This document shows positions 1-12,000 of a stretch of 64,000 nt of DNA, in pieces; within the stretch, counting starts at the first letter, position 1; the number at the start of each line of letters is the position of its first letter. The DNA is from Hymenolepis diminuta (Eukaryota > Platyhelminthes > Cestoda > Cyclophyllidea > Hymenolepididae), in NCBI GenBank assembly GCA_900708905.1, contig CAADRB010000019.1:623514-687513 (forward strand), written 5' to 3'. The notes beneath the pieces were generated by a model, which did not search any database, was not told where the DNA came from, and saw only the letters and a program-made list of their open reading frames with translations. Position numbers and translations under genes: made by a program.

Positions 1-1063
1 TTCTAAATGAGTCTTAATCTGGGAATGAAAGTGACTTTGCTTGAATAAGTGCTACCATTTGATCACTGTTACTTCGGTTATTTGTGAAGATTGTTCTATT
101 TCCCATTAAATGGAGGCTTTAATATCAAATTGGAAAAAATTCTGTTTTATTTTAAGATCAATGCATTTTTCAGTTAGTTTTAAATAGTTTTAAAATGCAC
201 TTTGGAACCCATCATCGAGTTACCTATGAAGGTTTAATAGCTTTTAGCCAATTTTGGGTTCTTAAACAATTTCTCGAATAGTTTCAGACTCCGTTATTTA
301 ATGGTGAAAAAGGAAGAGTGCTAAAGTGATTTCTAAAAGGAATGTAAAAAAGAGTAATGTTTTATGTTAAAGGGGTAAGATGATAGGCTCACCGCGATTA
401 TATTTTAATAGCTGGAATTCCGGAAGATTTTTCAGCCAGTGGAAGAAAGAATATTTCAGTCATCTTGCCTGTTTTCATTGTCAAACTTCAGGCTTACAAA
501 TATATGCATTGTTTGCTGAACTCTGCTATAAATATGAGTAACTTGAATTTAATTTGAATGAGCCATACCCAGGAAAAAAGACACATTCTAAACACTTAGT
601 TACATAAGTCCGACTATTTTGATTCTCGCAAAAAACCTCTTCTAAATACAATTTCTTACCTACCTTCTCTGATGTAAACTTTGAATAATGACTCAAGGGT
701 GCGGTACATTAGAGAATTTATTTTCCTCCATAAGGGACAATAGCAAAGACAAAAATTGAAAAGCTTTATTATTAAAATTTTACAAAAAAATTTAATCTTT
801 CCTGTTGCATTCAAATGCCTTTCCCCATACTCATGACAGTTAGTGAAAATTTAAGGTCTACGATTTTATAATAATTAAAATATACCTTAGCTTATTTTTT
901 TCCTTTTTCCTAAGCAGTGGAAAGCAAAGATAGGTAAAGTGAGGACGGCTGAAATGGAACAGAAATACTGCTTTCGCTCAGGAACGCCCGCATCGGCTTA
1001 ACACAAGGGGGAGATGAGAGATGTAATTAGTCCTCTTTACTGTGCCTCAAGCGTTTCCTTTCA
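1..1063. other. AT-rich intergenic DNA
   Basis: No open frame or conserved motif was recognised. The composition is strongly AT-rich until about 900, after which GC content rises toward the conserved block that starts near 1064. Confidence 0.5.
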
Positions 1064-1580
1064 CTTGCTCGAGCACAATCACTCACGCGTGTCAAATTAG
1101 TCACATCTTATATTTTCCCCACCCTATCGCGTTTCATTTTTACTAACCCTCCCCGTATGAAAGGTAGACAGTCGATAGCTCGTTCGCCTTTTTTCTTCTC
1201 GCCTATTTTGCTACTTTCATCTTCCTTAATCTCCTTCCTTCCCCTTCGCCTTTTTCCATGTTTTGTTCGTGGTAGCAGCTTTTATGTTCTCCCACAGGCA
1301 TTAATGAGAAGCAAAGGGAAACTGGGTAGGGTGGTACATAGTGGAGTTTCGATGTCTCTTCTCATTTAAACTCACGACAGAACACACGAACACTACTATA
1401 CCCTTGTTTGGCAGGATTTCTTTCCGTCATCTGCCACTTGCTCACTCATGCAAAAGGGAGAGGAAGGAAATGGAAGAAGAGGGATAAAGAAAGACGAGAC
1501 GCTTCATCCTACTCGTTGATTAATTATCGTCTTGGGAGTTTCCTTCTTTGCCTGGTGTTTGCTCATCCGCGATCTTTGTT
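1064..1580 (+). repeat. GC-richer conserved block of unit I (block A)
   Basis: This pyrimidine-rich block aligns with blocks at 33655-34170 and 46195-46680. Shared landmarks occur in the same order: a CACGCGTG-like patch near 1085, GTCGATAGCTCG near 1171, TTCTTCTCG near 1193, a TTGCTCACTCATG patch near 1438, GATAAAGAAAGACGAGA near 1483, and the 19-nt core ATTAATTATCGTCTTGGGA at 1519-1537. The short open frames here are not preserved in the other copies, so it looks non-coding. Because it precedes the NOL4-like locus by a similar distance in all three units, I treat it as part of a segmental duplication and not as an independent mobile repeat. A regulatory role is possible but unproven. Confidence 0.7.
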
Positions 1581-1639
1581 AAGTGAAATATTACTTTTTT
1601 GCCCTCGAATGCAAGCATTTAGTTAAGAAAACACTTGGG

Positions 1640-4600
1640 AAAATTGGATTCCGGGCATAAAAGTTTTGTTTTCTTTTTTTTATTTTTAAATGTAATCGAC
1701 TGGGTTTTTTCCCTTTTAGTAATCTTGTAAATCATTTTGTCCGCTTAATGAAATTTGGGGCAATCAATTGCTGAATGTCCGATTAATAAAAAGGTATATT
1801 TATTTAGGAAAAATATGTTTGTAAAATCATGATGCATTTCGGGAAATTTATAGATTCATGTGTGCTTTGTGTATACATATGGTCACTTCTATAAAATTTA
1901 CTTAAAGATGCAATTATTTGGACTCACTTTCAAGAAGGAATAGCAATTAAATGAGTACATCACTGGAAAATATCGTTCACAATAACTACGTTAAAGTTAG
2001 CAATGACTTATAATCCCCAATCCCAAGGAAACTTATTTTATTTACATTTCGCCCAAGGCTATTAGCCTGTCGTTTCCTCATTCCATGTTCTCCCCCCTCC
2101 AAAACTCCCGTCAAATTAAATGCTTCTATCTAAACAAAATCTTCTTTCCTCAACTTCCACCCGTCGCTTTAATCACAAGACCCTTTTGACCGTTCTTACA
2201 CACCCACTAATCTATTCTTCGAAAGTGAAAATTGAGTTTTTAAAATATGAGTCATTCTCTCCTTATAATTTCCCAGTACAGGTGCATCTTTGAGTTTTGA
2301 TTCATTCCAGCCCTTTTTCCACTGTTTCATTACATATATAACATCAATAGTTGTGAGCGTATAAATAAATACTTTGGAATACTATTTGACATAAAGATAT
2401 TTTAAACTTTTTTTAATGGATGCGTTCATAAGGTTTACTTGACGCAATAATTACCTTTGTCATATTAATCACACATATATAGGCTGCATAGATTTAGCAT
2501 CAATTTTTGAGAGGAAATACTTGTGCATGACTGCTCAAACACTAAAATACGAGTTACCGAGTCAAAGCTTATAGGTGAATGTTCTCTGTCTCAACAGGAA
2601 TTTTCACACAGTATTTCAGAGCTCTGTTTGATTTTTTACAAGATTCATCTTTGTCACAGTTTGATCTCGACTGAATCAGTCGTTTCTGTTAACTAAGACT
2701 AAATATGCAACAATAGTGGCCTAAAGTTGGGGAAACTCACGTTGACAATATTTTCTTCCGTCAACGATGGTGTGGAGGCTGGTTTTAATTGATTTAGTTT
2801 AAGCTTATTCAACCAAATAGGAGATTTAATATTTTCAGAAAAGATACATAAAGTTATTTCAGTTTAAATTTACAAGTATTAATACGTTATAAGAAAGCTG
2901 TAAAGATTAACATTACAAAGAGTAATTAAAAAAATAAGTATGAGGTTTGATAACATTCTATTTGTACGCTATAAAAGAAATGTAAGTTAAAAATGATGAA
3001 AGAGTTTCTGTTGCTCTCCAACTAATTGATTTTTGGCGCTCAGGAGTATTTGGAAAAGAGAAAGCACGACGGACACAAACTGCACTGATTCTTTTTTATT
3101 TATGCTTGTTTTTTCTGTCAAAGGGCACTGGAAAAAGATAGGGTAACAAGGTAATTATCATATTTCGTTGGTTAGAATTCCTTTTGTAAGATTTTGTATC
3201 TTTGATAATGGAAGAGGCATGGTAATAGATGGCAATCGGTTTGAGATGAACGAATATTCAAGATAACCGGTTCAAATTCAAAAAAAATAATAATAATGCT
3301 CTGAATTGCTACTGGACATCAGTGAAACCGTCTTAAAAGTAATCAAAAAATAATCATTCTATTTATTCGAACGTGTATATTTTCTATTGGTGACCCTCTA
3401 TATATTTGTCTAAGTTTCATATGGGATATTTTATATTAAGTATGAAATTATTACTATTGATTGTAAAAATATTTGTCACTTATAGGAGACAATTTGGAAG
3501 AGTTTGATCCCTGTTCCTTTTAATAATAAAACTTTAAGGAATTTTTCACAAATTCAAGGTTACTAGAAAAAATAACTGAAGCCGAAAAGGAGTTAAAATA
3601 AATTACTTTTAGGCTAGTACAATATGTCTCAACTCATTAACAAAATTTAACATTAATTTTAAGACGATAATCTGAGCCACCTTCTCTGTACATTTAATGG
3701 TTATTCAATCTTCTCACGGTTAATTTTCATTTATGAATTAAGTTCGGATGAATGAGAACAAGACGGAAAGTACCTGCTATCCGTCCTTTCAGCTGTGTCA
3801 CCATAAGCTGCTGGCTGCCACAGTTGCCAACGCAGCACAAAAGTTAGCACATCGTCCTAGTAACTATTGGCCTCGGAACCTCCAGGTCATCAATCTTGTT
3901 ATTCTCTCTCTCTCTCTCTTGTACTTATTGAAGCCACAACATCGAGGTTCTTTAAATTGGTCTGTCTTTAACCGCTCAAAAATTTCTTATACATCCTGAC
4001 TAGCCTCTTGCTTACTCTGTCAGCTTCAGCTTCTGAAAATGTCCCTCAACAGCTCGTACTCCACTAAAAGCTTTCTTTAGTCAGCATCCATTCAAATGCC
4101 AACTTTTGGCGTTTTGGGAGCAAGACTGCTAATTGGTTTCATTATCTAAAGTGTTTAACTATTACTTAAACGTTTTCCATTCTGAACTCTTTATATTATT
4201 TCAGTTAAGGATTGTGTTTCAGTAGTGTTTGAAGAACTACTTATTACAATACTGACATCGTCCATTTACTTCTACTTAAGAAGAGCAGACCACCAAGACA
4301 ATTACAAGAAGTAACAACTACAATCAAAAATTTATCTAACTGTCTGACATTCATTTTTTAGACAAAGAGATTTTGTAGTGTTCTTTTTTCGTCTGTAGTA
4401 TATATAAATATAATTTCTCTTAAATCTCTATGCAAAAAAGAACAAGAAATGGCCTATCTAATGGGCTGTCTCCGATCGAAATCTACTGACTGATGTTTCT
4501 GTTAATTTTCACTGCCAATCACACTATATTTATCTATCAATCTACTGTTCTTCACTTATGTGAACACTAGTCTAACAGAAATCTATTTTATACGCACATT

Positions 4601-6694
4601 GTAATACTCCTTTAGACGGTGGCTGAGGCAATATTTTTTATGAAATTATTATGTTGATAGGAAGAAAGTAACTTTCGTTTTTTCCTTTCAGCACTCAAAC
4701 ATAGTGCTGTCATCTAAAATAATCTGACTTTAGAGTCTTGACACGTTTCAGTCATCGATATCACTTAGATCAATGGGATAGATATTAAATGTAGATGTAT
4801 GAAAGTCAAATATAAAAGTGTCCATTCTCCCATCTATCTTACCTTTCTTTAATTACATTGTACATTACAAAAAGAGATTTAATTTTTTTCTAAACGAAAT
4901 CTTATTTATACCTTTGTTTCTCTTTTTAACATCTTCTTGGTGCTGCATTTTGTTGCCGAAAGGAACAAATCAGAGAGTGAGTATTGAACTTGCATAAATA
5001 AATATCGATTAACTTTGATCTACTCCATTTTCTCACAAGTTTTCTTGCAAATCAAATTTCTGAACGCCACTTTGGGTAGCGGAAAACATTTATATGGAAA
5101 GACTAATTTTTTCTTCCAAAATTTTGGGACAATGAACATCATGTGTTAACAGCCGGAGTCTAACTTTATATACTTACATTTAATTGTCATTATAACATAC
5201 ACTTCTCTACTCCTGTCTCTTGAAAGGCAACCCTAAGCAGTTAAATTTTTCCTAAATAAGAGGGTTATCAACTATTTGAAGTTTTCAATATATTTGTCAA
5301 CCATTCAAGTGTAGTGCTCTCATTTCGAGTAATGCCTTTCAACATTTTCATCATAATTCCACCTTGCATCTGAATTATTACTCAAGTTGTAAATCTTAAA
5401 TAAAGATGCCTGCTAAAATTATATTGAACAATTTGTACTTTCATTTTGAGCATTAAGACTGAGCTTACTAGGTTTAAATCTGGTTGTATGTCTAGGTACT
5501 AGCTACTGTACTACATCTTCTGTCTGTTTATTAAATGGACAATATGCTATATACTCATCGGACAAGCGGATGTATAGCTTCAACATTGGGAAAATAGGTT
5601 GGAAAAGGAATTTATTCCATGGGATTTGGGATAATTACCGTTTCAAACAATCTTTTGAAGAGCTTTGTACTATGATTTAATACACTGAATATAAAAGCCC
5701 ACTATATAAATTATTAATTTATAATTTATAATGTATGAAAATGAATCAAGATCACTCCTGTTAACTTTCGGTATGGATTATGTTTTTGATAGAGTACATT
5801 CCACTGCTAATTTTCTTCTGTATGCGCTGCATCACTTTATATACATCCGGTGAATAGTCTGTAATGGCTATGCATCTCAGCTTATATCAACTTAAAAATC
5901 TATACTCTTCGAATTTTCTTAAGTTTTTCTTTTAATATATACTCATTATTACAATTATAATTATTTAGTGTCTAGACATGACTCATAACTAGTATTAGCT
6001 GTTAATCTTGTCTTGTATCAGTTCAAGCTAGTGTTCTGTTGACTACTCTAAATTAGTCTGGAGAAGTACTTAAATGTCTTTACCACTCAAAGTTACAGAT
6101 GAATGATTGGTCGACAGCATCAATAGACAAGCTAAATCATCTTCTGTGAATGAAGAGTAATGAAAATCCTAGTTAAAAATTTTTCATACACAAAATGAAG
6201 AATGCTTCTCAAAGTCTCATTTTTAATAATTGTTCAGATTGATAATTTATTAATTTTTAATTGAAACTCTAAATATATTTTACCTCCTATTTATTCCAGT
6301 ATTTTATTTACAGTTTGATAGAAAGAATGTAAAAAGAAATAGTTATTATTCTGATTAAATATAACCATAACAAACATATAAGCATTGATTGATAGACATG
6401 GGCATTTTAGTGCCTATTATTCATTGGATCAGAGAATTATGCTCCTTTAAATCATTAAATATATGCAATCGATTCTCTAATATTTTCAAAAAACTCTGAG
6501 AGATGAGATGAATATGTCTAACTTCATCGTAATGGGAGAATCTCGAAAAAGAAATTATATTTGCAATTAGTTATGTAGTAAGAAGGACGAATCAATTATC
6601 AGAGTAAAGATTCTTTTTGATTTTCTAAACACACATTCATTGCTAAACTGTATTTAAAATTTTAGATATTAAAAATCGGTACTGTTAAAACGTA
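1640..6694. other. Intergenic DNA upstream of the NOL4-like gene
   Basis: This is AT-rich sequence without a supportable gene. A (TC)n microsatellite lies at about 3903-3920. A segment near 2060-2230 and another near 3000-3110 weakly resemble parts of unit II (about 35740 and 36030-36120) and unit III (about 47640 and 48030-48120). These are probably eroded parts of the duplicated unit. An AG at 6664-6665, just ahead of the start codon, could be a cis- or trans-splice acceptor for the 5' UTR. Confidence 0.45.
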
Positions 6695-9094
6695 ATGGAT
6701 AAAGGCGAACAGTCTCAACTACACAAATCCTACAAAGATGTGAACAAAATTGAAGTAAGTATACCCTACAAATAAAACTAGGTAATGCTATAAAACGATA
6801 AGAATTCTTTAATTATTGAGGATAAACTTCTGTCAGACTAGCAATGAATTAGATACCTTTTCAGTTAAGTGGTTATGTCTTTAATGTGCGCTTAATAAAT
6901 AAATATTAATTTAGTCAAGGAGAATTTTCAAACATAAACATAACTATTTGTTTATCACAAATTTGTTTAGCAAGTACCTCAGTGCTCCTCCAATCAAACC
7001 CACAATAACGAATCCGCGGAAACAAAGGAATACTCTAAGCATTCTAGTTTCCTCTATGGAGAAAAATTCTGCAATTATGAGCTTCAAACTCAATCAAATC
7101 GAAAACGTCAGCTTGTAGAAGACATTGAAGAATATAACAACAGGATCAATCACAACAAAGTACGTTTAGATTTACTATCAAATGTCTTATTTAGAATGGT
7201 TGCGGTTAACGTTAATGTGCATCCTTTTTCAGAAATCGAAATCGTCTGCATCCCCTCAGTCAGTCGATGAAGGAAGCACTTCAACTTGTTTTGATGAAGA
7301 CAAAGATTTCTCAAATTGCACTACTCTAAACCGCAGGCTGTTTTCACCGCAAATTAATTCAACTGCGTCCATGAGCAGAGACGTATCTTTACAGTATCTA
7401 AACTACCCCAATGTTCCCTTTTTGAAGTCTCTTGAGCTTAGAAGAAGAACAGATTGCAAACATTACCCACCGCATGACGATTCATGCAATAAAGATTTCC
7501 TTAGTGGTATCAAACCACCTGGAATATTTCCTTACCTTCATGAAGATTGCGAAGGTCGTAATGATGGCTTAGGATCTGAGCTTCTTATTGCTGCATATAA
7601 TGTGAGTTAATTGTTAACTTTAATAAATTTTATTTTATTATGTTTTAGTTGGTGTTAAGTTAAATCTAAATTTTATTCACAGAATTTCGTCAGAAAAGTA
7701 GTCGACGAAACATTGGATAGAACAATAACCTTTTGCGAGCAACCGAGAAATGCAATTAGTTCACTAGAACGAATTTGCTCCAAAGCCTGGCCTCAACTAG
7801 AAGCCAAACGTCATCGAAACCGAATACGGGCTTATCTCAAAGCCTGTCGAAGAAATTCAAAGAAAAACCGAGGTCAAATCAACATGAAAGAACCACCCAT
7901 GAATGCACTTTCTGCAGAGGCCAGGCAAATTGTTGCTTCTGCAATTAATCTAGTCAGGAAAGATATCGAGCAGTTAAGAGAGGTATGCATTTCTTGATGA
8001 AAATGGATTAAGCTTATGTAAAAACTAAATTCCTTTTTTTAGGCCTACAGATTTTTGCTTGAATATTTTTGCATTAGCATACACTGGCGTATCGTTAATT
8101 TACAAGAACTCTTTGATATCTTTTATTCACATATGTGCCATTCTTGGAATTTTACGGTAGATATGTTGGAGTGAACAGGGTATATTACTTTTAATTCAAT
8201 ACCAGTTTTGAGGTTCTGGTTCCTTTATCATACTGCGATTTCATATCATAGCTTATTTTCGCCATAATTTTAGGATCTGAGGAGAGATAACAGTCCATCA
8301 GTATTTACTGCTAAGAACGGAACTGTACCACATAATTTGCGTTGTCCAGAAACATACAGTAATAATTCTAATCATCATAGAGGGATCTCTACAACTTCAA
8401 CAAATTCTTCGCTTCATTCCAATGCAAAAACGTCAATATTCACGGAAGATCACTTCAGCTTATCAAAATCAAACTCCTTGCAGAATTTAATTCCTCCAAT
8501 TCCTTCACTATCAAAATCCTCCATCGAAAAAAGTCTCCAAAGTACTCCTACTTGGTTGGATCCCCAATACTTTTCCGCTTTGATGCGCTTTCTTCCTTCT
8601 TCGTTACAATTCAATAAAAATTTGGGAGTTAATCTTTTTTCCTCAGAAATCTATGGAGCTTTTGGCGAAACAGGAAACGATTTTCGGGAAATCGGTCACA
8701 ATAAGGGAGATGGAAAAGTTTTAGGACAAAGGAGTTCATCTTTGCAAATCCAGCCACCTCCTGCAGCTCATTTTGCGATAGCCAGATGCTCACCTTCGTT
8801 AAGTCGGGCGACTTCTATGCTTCTTGAAGTTAGACCACTTTCACAGGTAAGAATTCAATTTGCATTTATATGTACGTCAGTATTTTAAAATTTTACAAAT
8901 GTTATGAATTTTCATTTAATTATTAGGATGACTTGGAGTACTTCCAACGTTATCAGGGCTTAATGGAAGAGGCAATTGAATATGTTCGAGGTGTTTCTCA
9001 AATGTTGATGAAGAAGGTTGAAATCATCGAGGGTCACATCAAGGAATCAAAGCCATCTTGTATAATCAGCCCTCTTAACTGTGCAACCAACTGA
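6695..9094 (+). CDS. NOL4-family (nucleolar protein 4-like) protein, six exons
   Basis: Exons: 6695-6754, 6971-7159, 7233-7601, 7683-7982, 8274-8846 and 8927-9094. All junctions are GT-AG and phase 0, giving 552 residues. The ATG at 6695 is chosen because an in-frame TAA lies three codons upstream and the exon ends at a GTAAGT donor. Residues 208-219 read FVRKVVDETLDR and 253-263 read RIRAYLKACRR. As I recall human NOL4, its C-terminal region has the same FVRxxVDExLDR...RIRxYLKxCRR pattern at the same spacing, and its C-terminal helix resembles residues 505-538 here. Residues 84-206 and 307-497 are Ser/Asn-rich and probably disordered. The N-terminal domain of vertebrate NOL4 is not visible, so the protein is shorter, or further upstream exons exist. 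The molecular function of NOL4 proteins is poorly defined; they are nuclear or nucleolar. No canonical AATAAA follows within about 300 bp; an AATAAG lies at 9205-9210. Confidence 0.85.
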
Positions 9095-12000
9095 CTATCA
9101 TGAAACTTGCTGTTATTTATACATTTCCTTCCTATAAACGTGTATATCAGCTTCATTAATTCATTATAACCGTGTTCGCTTTCAATTTGCAATATGAAAT
9201 ATTTAATAAGTACAATATCGTTGTTTTATATTACTCTGTATCTGTTTATTCTAAACGAAACAGAACAACGTGTGGCCTATTTAACACCTTATTTGAATCA
9301 GGTAGCATTATTATTAGTCAATATAATGTAGATAGTATTCACAATATTTGAATTAAAGAAATATGGTCAATGGGTATTTTTATGTGAACTTAATTTTAAC
9401 CATTTATTGGTACAAAAGAAAAAAATTTCTTTATCTTACTCATCGACATTTCGTCATGTGTGCATTTTAATTAGAGGGAAAGGTGATGTGAGGGTCATGG
9501 AGGAAGGGAGGGAGCAAGACTTGTCACACAGGTGACCTTTTACTCCATCCCTACAAACACAACGCAGACACTGATGGGAAAAGGAGGACATAAAGTATGT
9601 CTGGCCTCTCTAATCAGGTCAAGTGGCCTGTTATTTAGTTAGGTTATGCTAGATACTTGTATCACCGCGATATAGGTGGTCAGCATCTTGTCAACACAAT
9701 TTAATTAGCATCACCATCATCATCAATGATATTTGGGCTGATACTTAGATGAAATAATAGCATCAAACACAATGTGTGTTTTTCTGTAAGAAGAAGACTA
9801 ACATTATAGTCTCTGGCATAGAATGAGTGCTCCTTACATGCGAATATATGCGTTTATTTCACTTATGTAATATTTCAATAATGAGTATGCAATAAAACTT
9901 TATCTGATTATTCAGAAATAGCTACAAATTAGGCTGACTTGGTCTGTTACTGAGTTACTATTCGACGAAAGATTAAAAATAAAATCATCTCAACTGTTAG
10001 GTTCATGATTTCATCAATAACCATTTCAGCAAAACTCTGCCAATTAACCTATGTAATCAAACTATGTTTTGACCATAGTCAGTTAATCAAAGCAGATAAT
10101 TGGACCGCTCTATAAATCTTATTTTCCGTATTTGAAGTTTGTTAGCGCTTAAAATTGAGATGTCAGGTTACTCTTGAGAAATATTTACACTCGATTTACG
10201 TTTTGAACTTATCCATCAAACATGAATGCCACAAAAATCCTTAATACAAGGTCCTCTAACTACTTTCTCTATCTGCAGAACAAATCAGAAATTAAAATGC
10301 GTAACCCAGAACATTCCTCCTTCATCAGTTTCATTGGCTTGAAATCAAGCAGCATTCTTCCGCAAGCTAGTTAGTACGTCAATCTAGTCAGTAGAAAAGT
10401 ATGGCGACCTGAGAATTGGACTTCAAAGAGATTCCTTTATCAGCCGTGGTTATAAATTCGGGGGTGGTCGAGCATTTTTATCTTTCCGATGCTGTACGGT
10501 AGCTTAGCAGTCACATGTAACCTGTCTGGCAGTTTTCCCCAATCCCATCTAAGATACGCCATCGCAGTCTCTCCCTCGAACATAATGATTTTTCCCTCCT
10601 CTACTATGCTCACCTTGGAGACTTTGTTGGCTGCAGAGATGAGCGACTGTGAGGTAGGTTAATTTTAATGGGATTGAATCAGCTCGCTCAAGACGAGGAC
10701 TGGAGACAGAGCTGAGCAACTCGCCACCACATTTATTTTCCTAAGGACTCGTGCGTGGGTATCACTACGACTTGTGGGGTCTGCACTCGGCTTGGCTAGA
10801 CTAAATTTAATTCGGACTGGTACAGGGATGGGGCTAAGACAGAAAGGAAGTCAGTAAAACAAACTTGAAAATAAGTAAAGTTTACTGTGAAGACTGAACT
10901 ACAATTCTTATCTAATGGCTGAAAAGAATGATAAGCTGAATACTAATGCTTGTCTATATAAATGTGTCAATTTTTCATAAATGCCATAACTAAATATCAT
11001 AAATGTACGATCACTAATGTTACATTTTAAATAGGTCAATTAATGTCACTAGCCAAAGTAGAACGATGTTCCGCCAATTTAAGTGAATTTTGGAGCAGTA
11101 AACCAAAGAGAAGGATTAGATACAACAAAATTTCCTTCCGTCAGAGTTCTTGAGCGCGAGCAATCGATTCAAATAATGAACGGAATAAACAAAAAAAAAA
11201 TATATTTTAAATTTCCAGCGTATATTGAAGTAAAATAATTTCGCCTGATAAGTATTTCTATTAATATTTGACTACAGTATGAAAAAATCTTCTCTTGAAA
11301 AAACTTCAGTTTGTGATCTTACGATTTGACAAAAATCAATGCAAATATGCCCTTTTATTCGTGCAAAGACATCTTTGAATTTAAATTAATCTCTAGACTA
11401 GGATCAATTCCTTAGTGAATGTAATTTATGTTGAACCAAATAAGCAGAGCATTATGTTTAACTATGATAAAATTCTTAAAACATTAAGCGAAATCTAAAC
11501 TTTTTATCGGCTGATGCCTATAATTTTCTATGTTATTATAAATGATCTCTACAGATATTTTAACAGCAATGTAAGGAGACTTATACCTACTTTGTTGAAT
11601 TCCAACTTCATTATCGTTGTACATCACTTTGTGGAACAACCTTAAGTGTAATCGATTCTGGTGAAAATTCCCGAAATGGAAAGTTAATTAAAGTGAAAAG
11701 GGGAAGATATTATTTCCTTATATAGTTATACTATCTGAACGTCTAGTAATGATGTAAATCACAAGTTCCCATAACAAAGTAAAAATAGTCCGGTACCTGA
11801 CACAAACATACTTCTAGAATTTGCGCCTTTTCCACTTTTCATATTCACATAGAGGTATTAATAAAATGATGAGAGTTGTGAAGGAAAGAAATCTGTACCA
11901 TTGAAATTTTTTCTGTGATGAAAACGAAAGAAAATTCTATGGAAGAATGCATAAGGGCGTTCTCGGTAATATATTTCACCATTTTGTCAATTTTCATAAA

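Larger units (their letters stand above)
1064..9094 (+). repeat. Duplicated unit I (ancestral-like copy with intact gene)
   Basis: This is the first of three collinear, same-orientation segments. Landmarks are block A (1519 core), a weak middle landmark near 3000-3110, and the NOL4-like gene (exon 3 at 7683). The distance from core to exon 3 is 6164 bp, against 6459 bp in unit II and 6540 bp in unit III. The left boundary is approximate; the right boundary is given as the end of the gene because I could not align sequence beyond it by eye. It is the only unit in which the gene is open through all exons. Confidence 0.65.
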
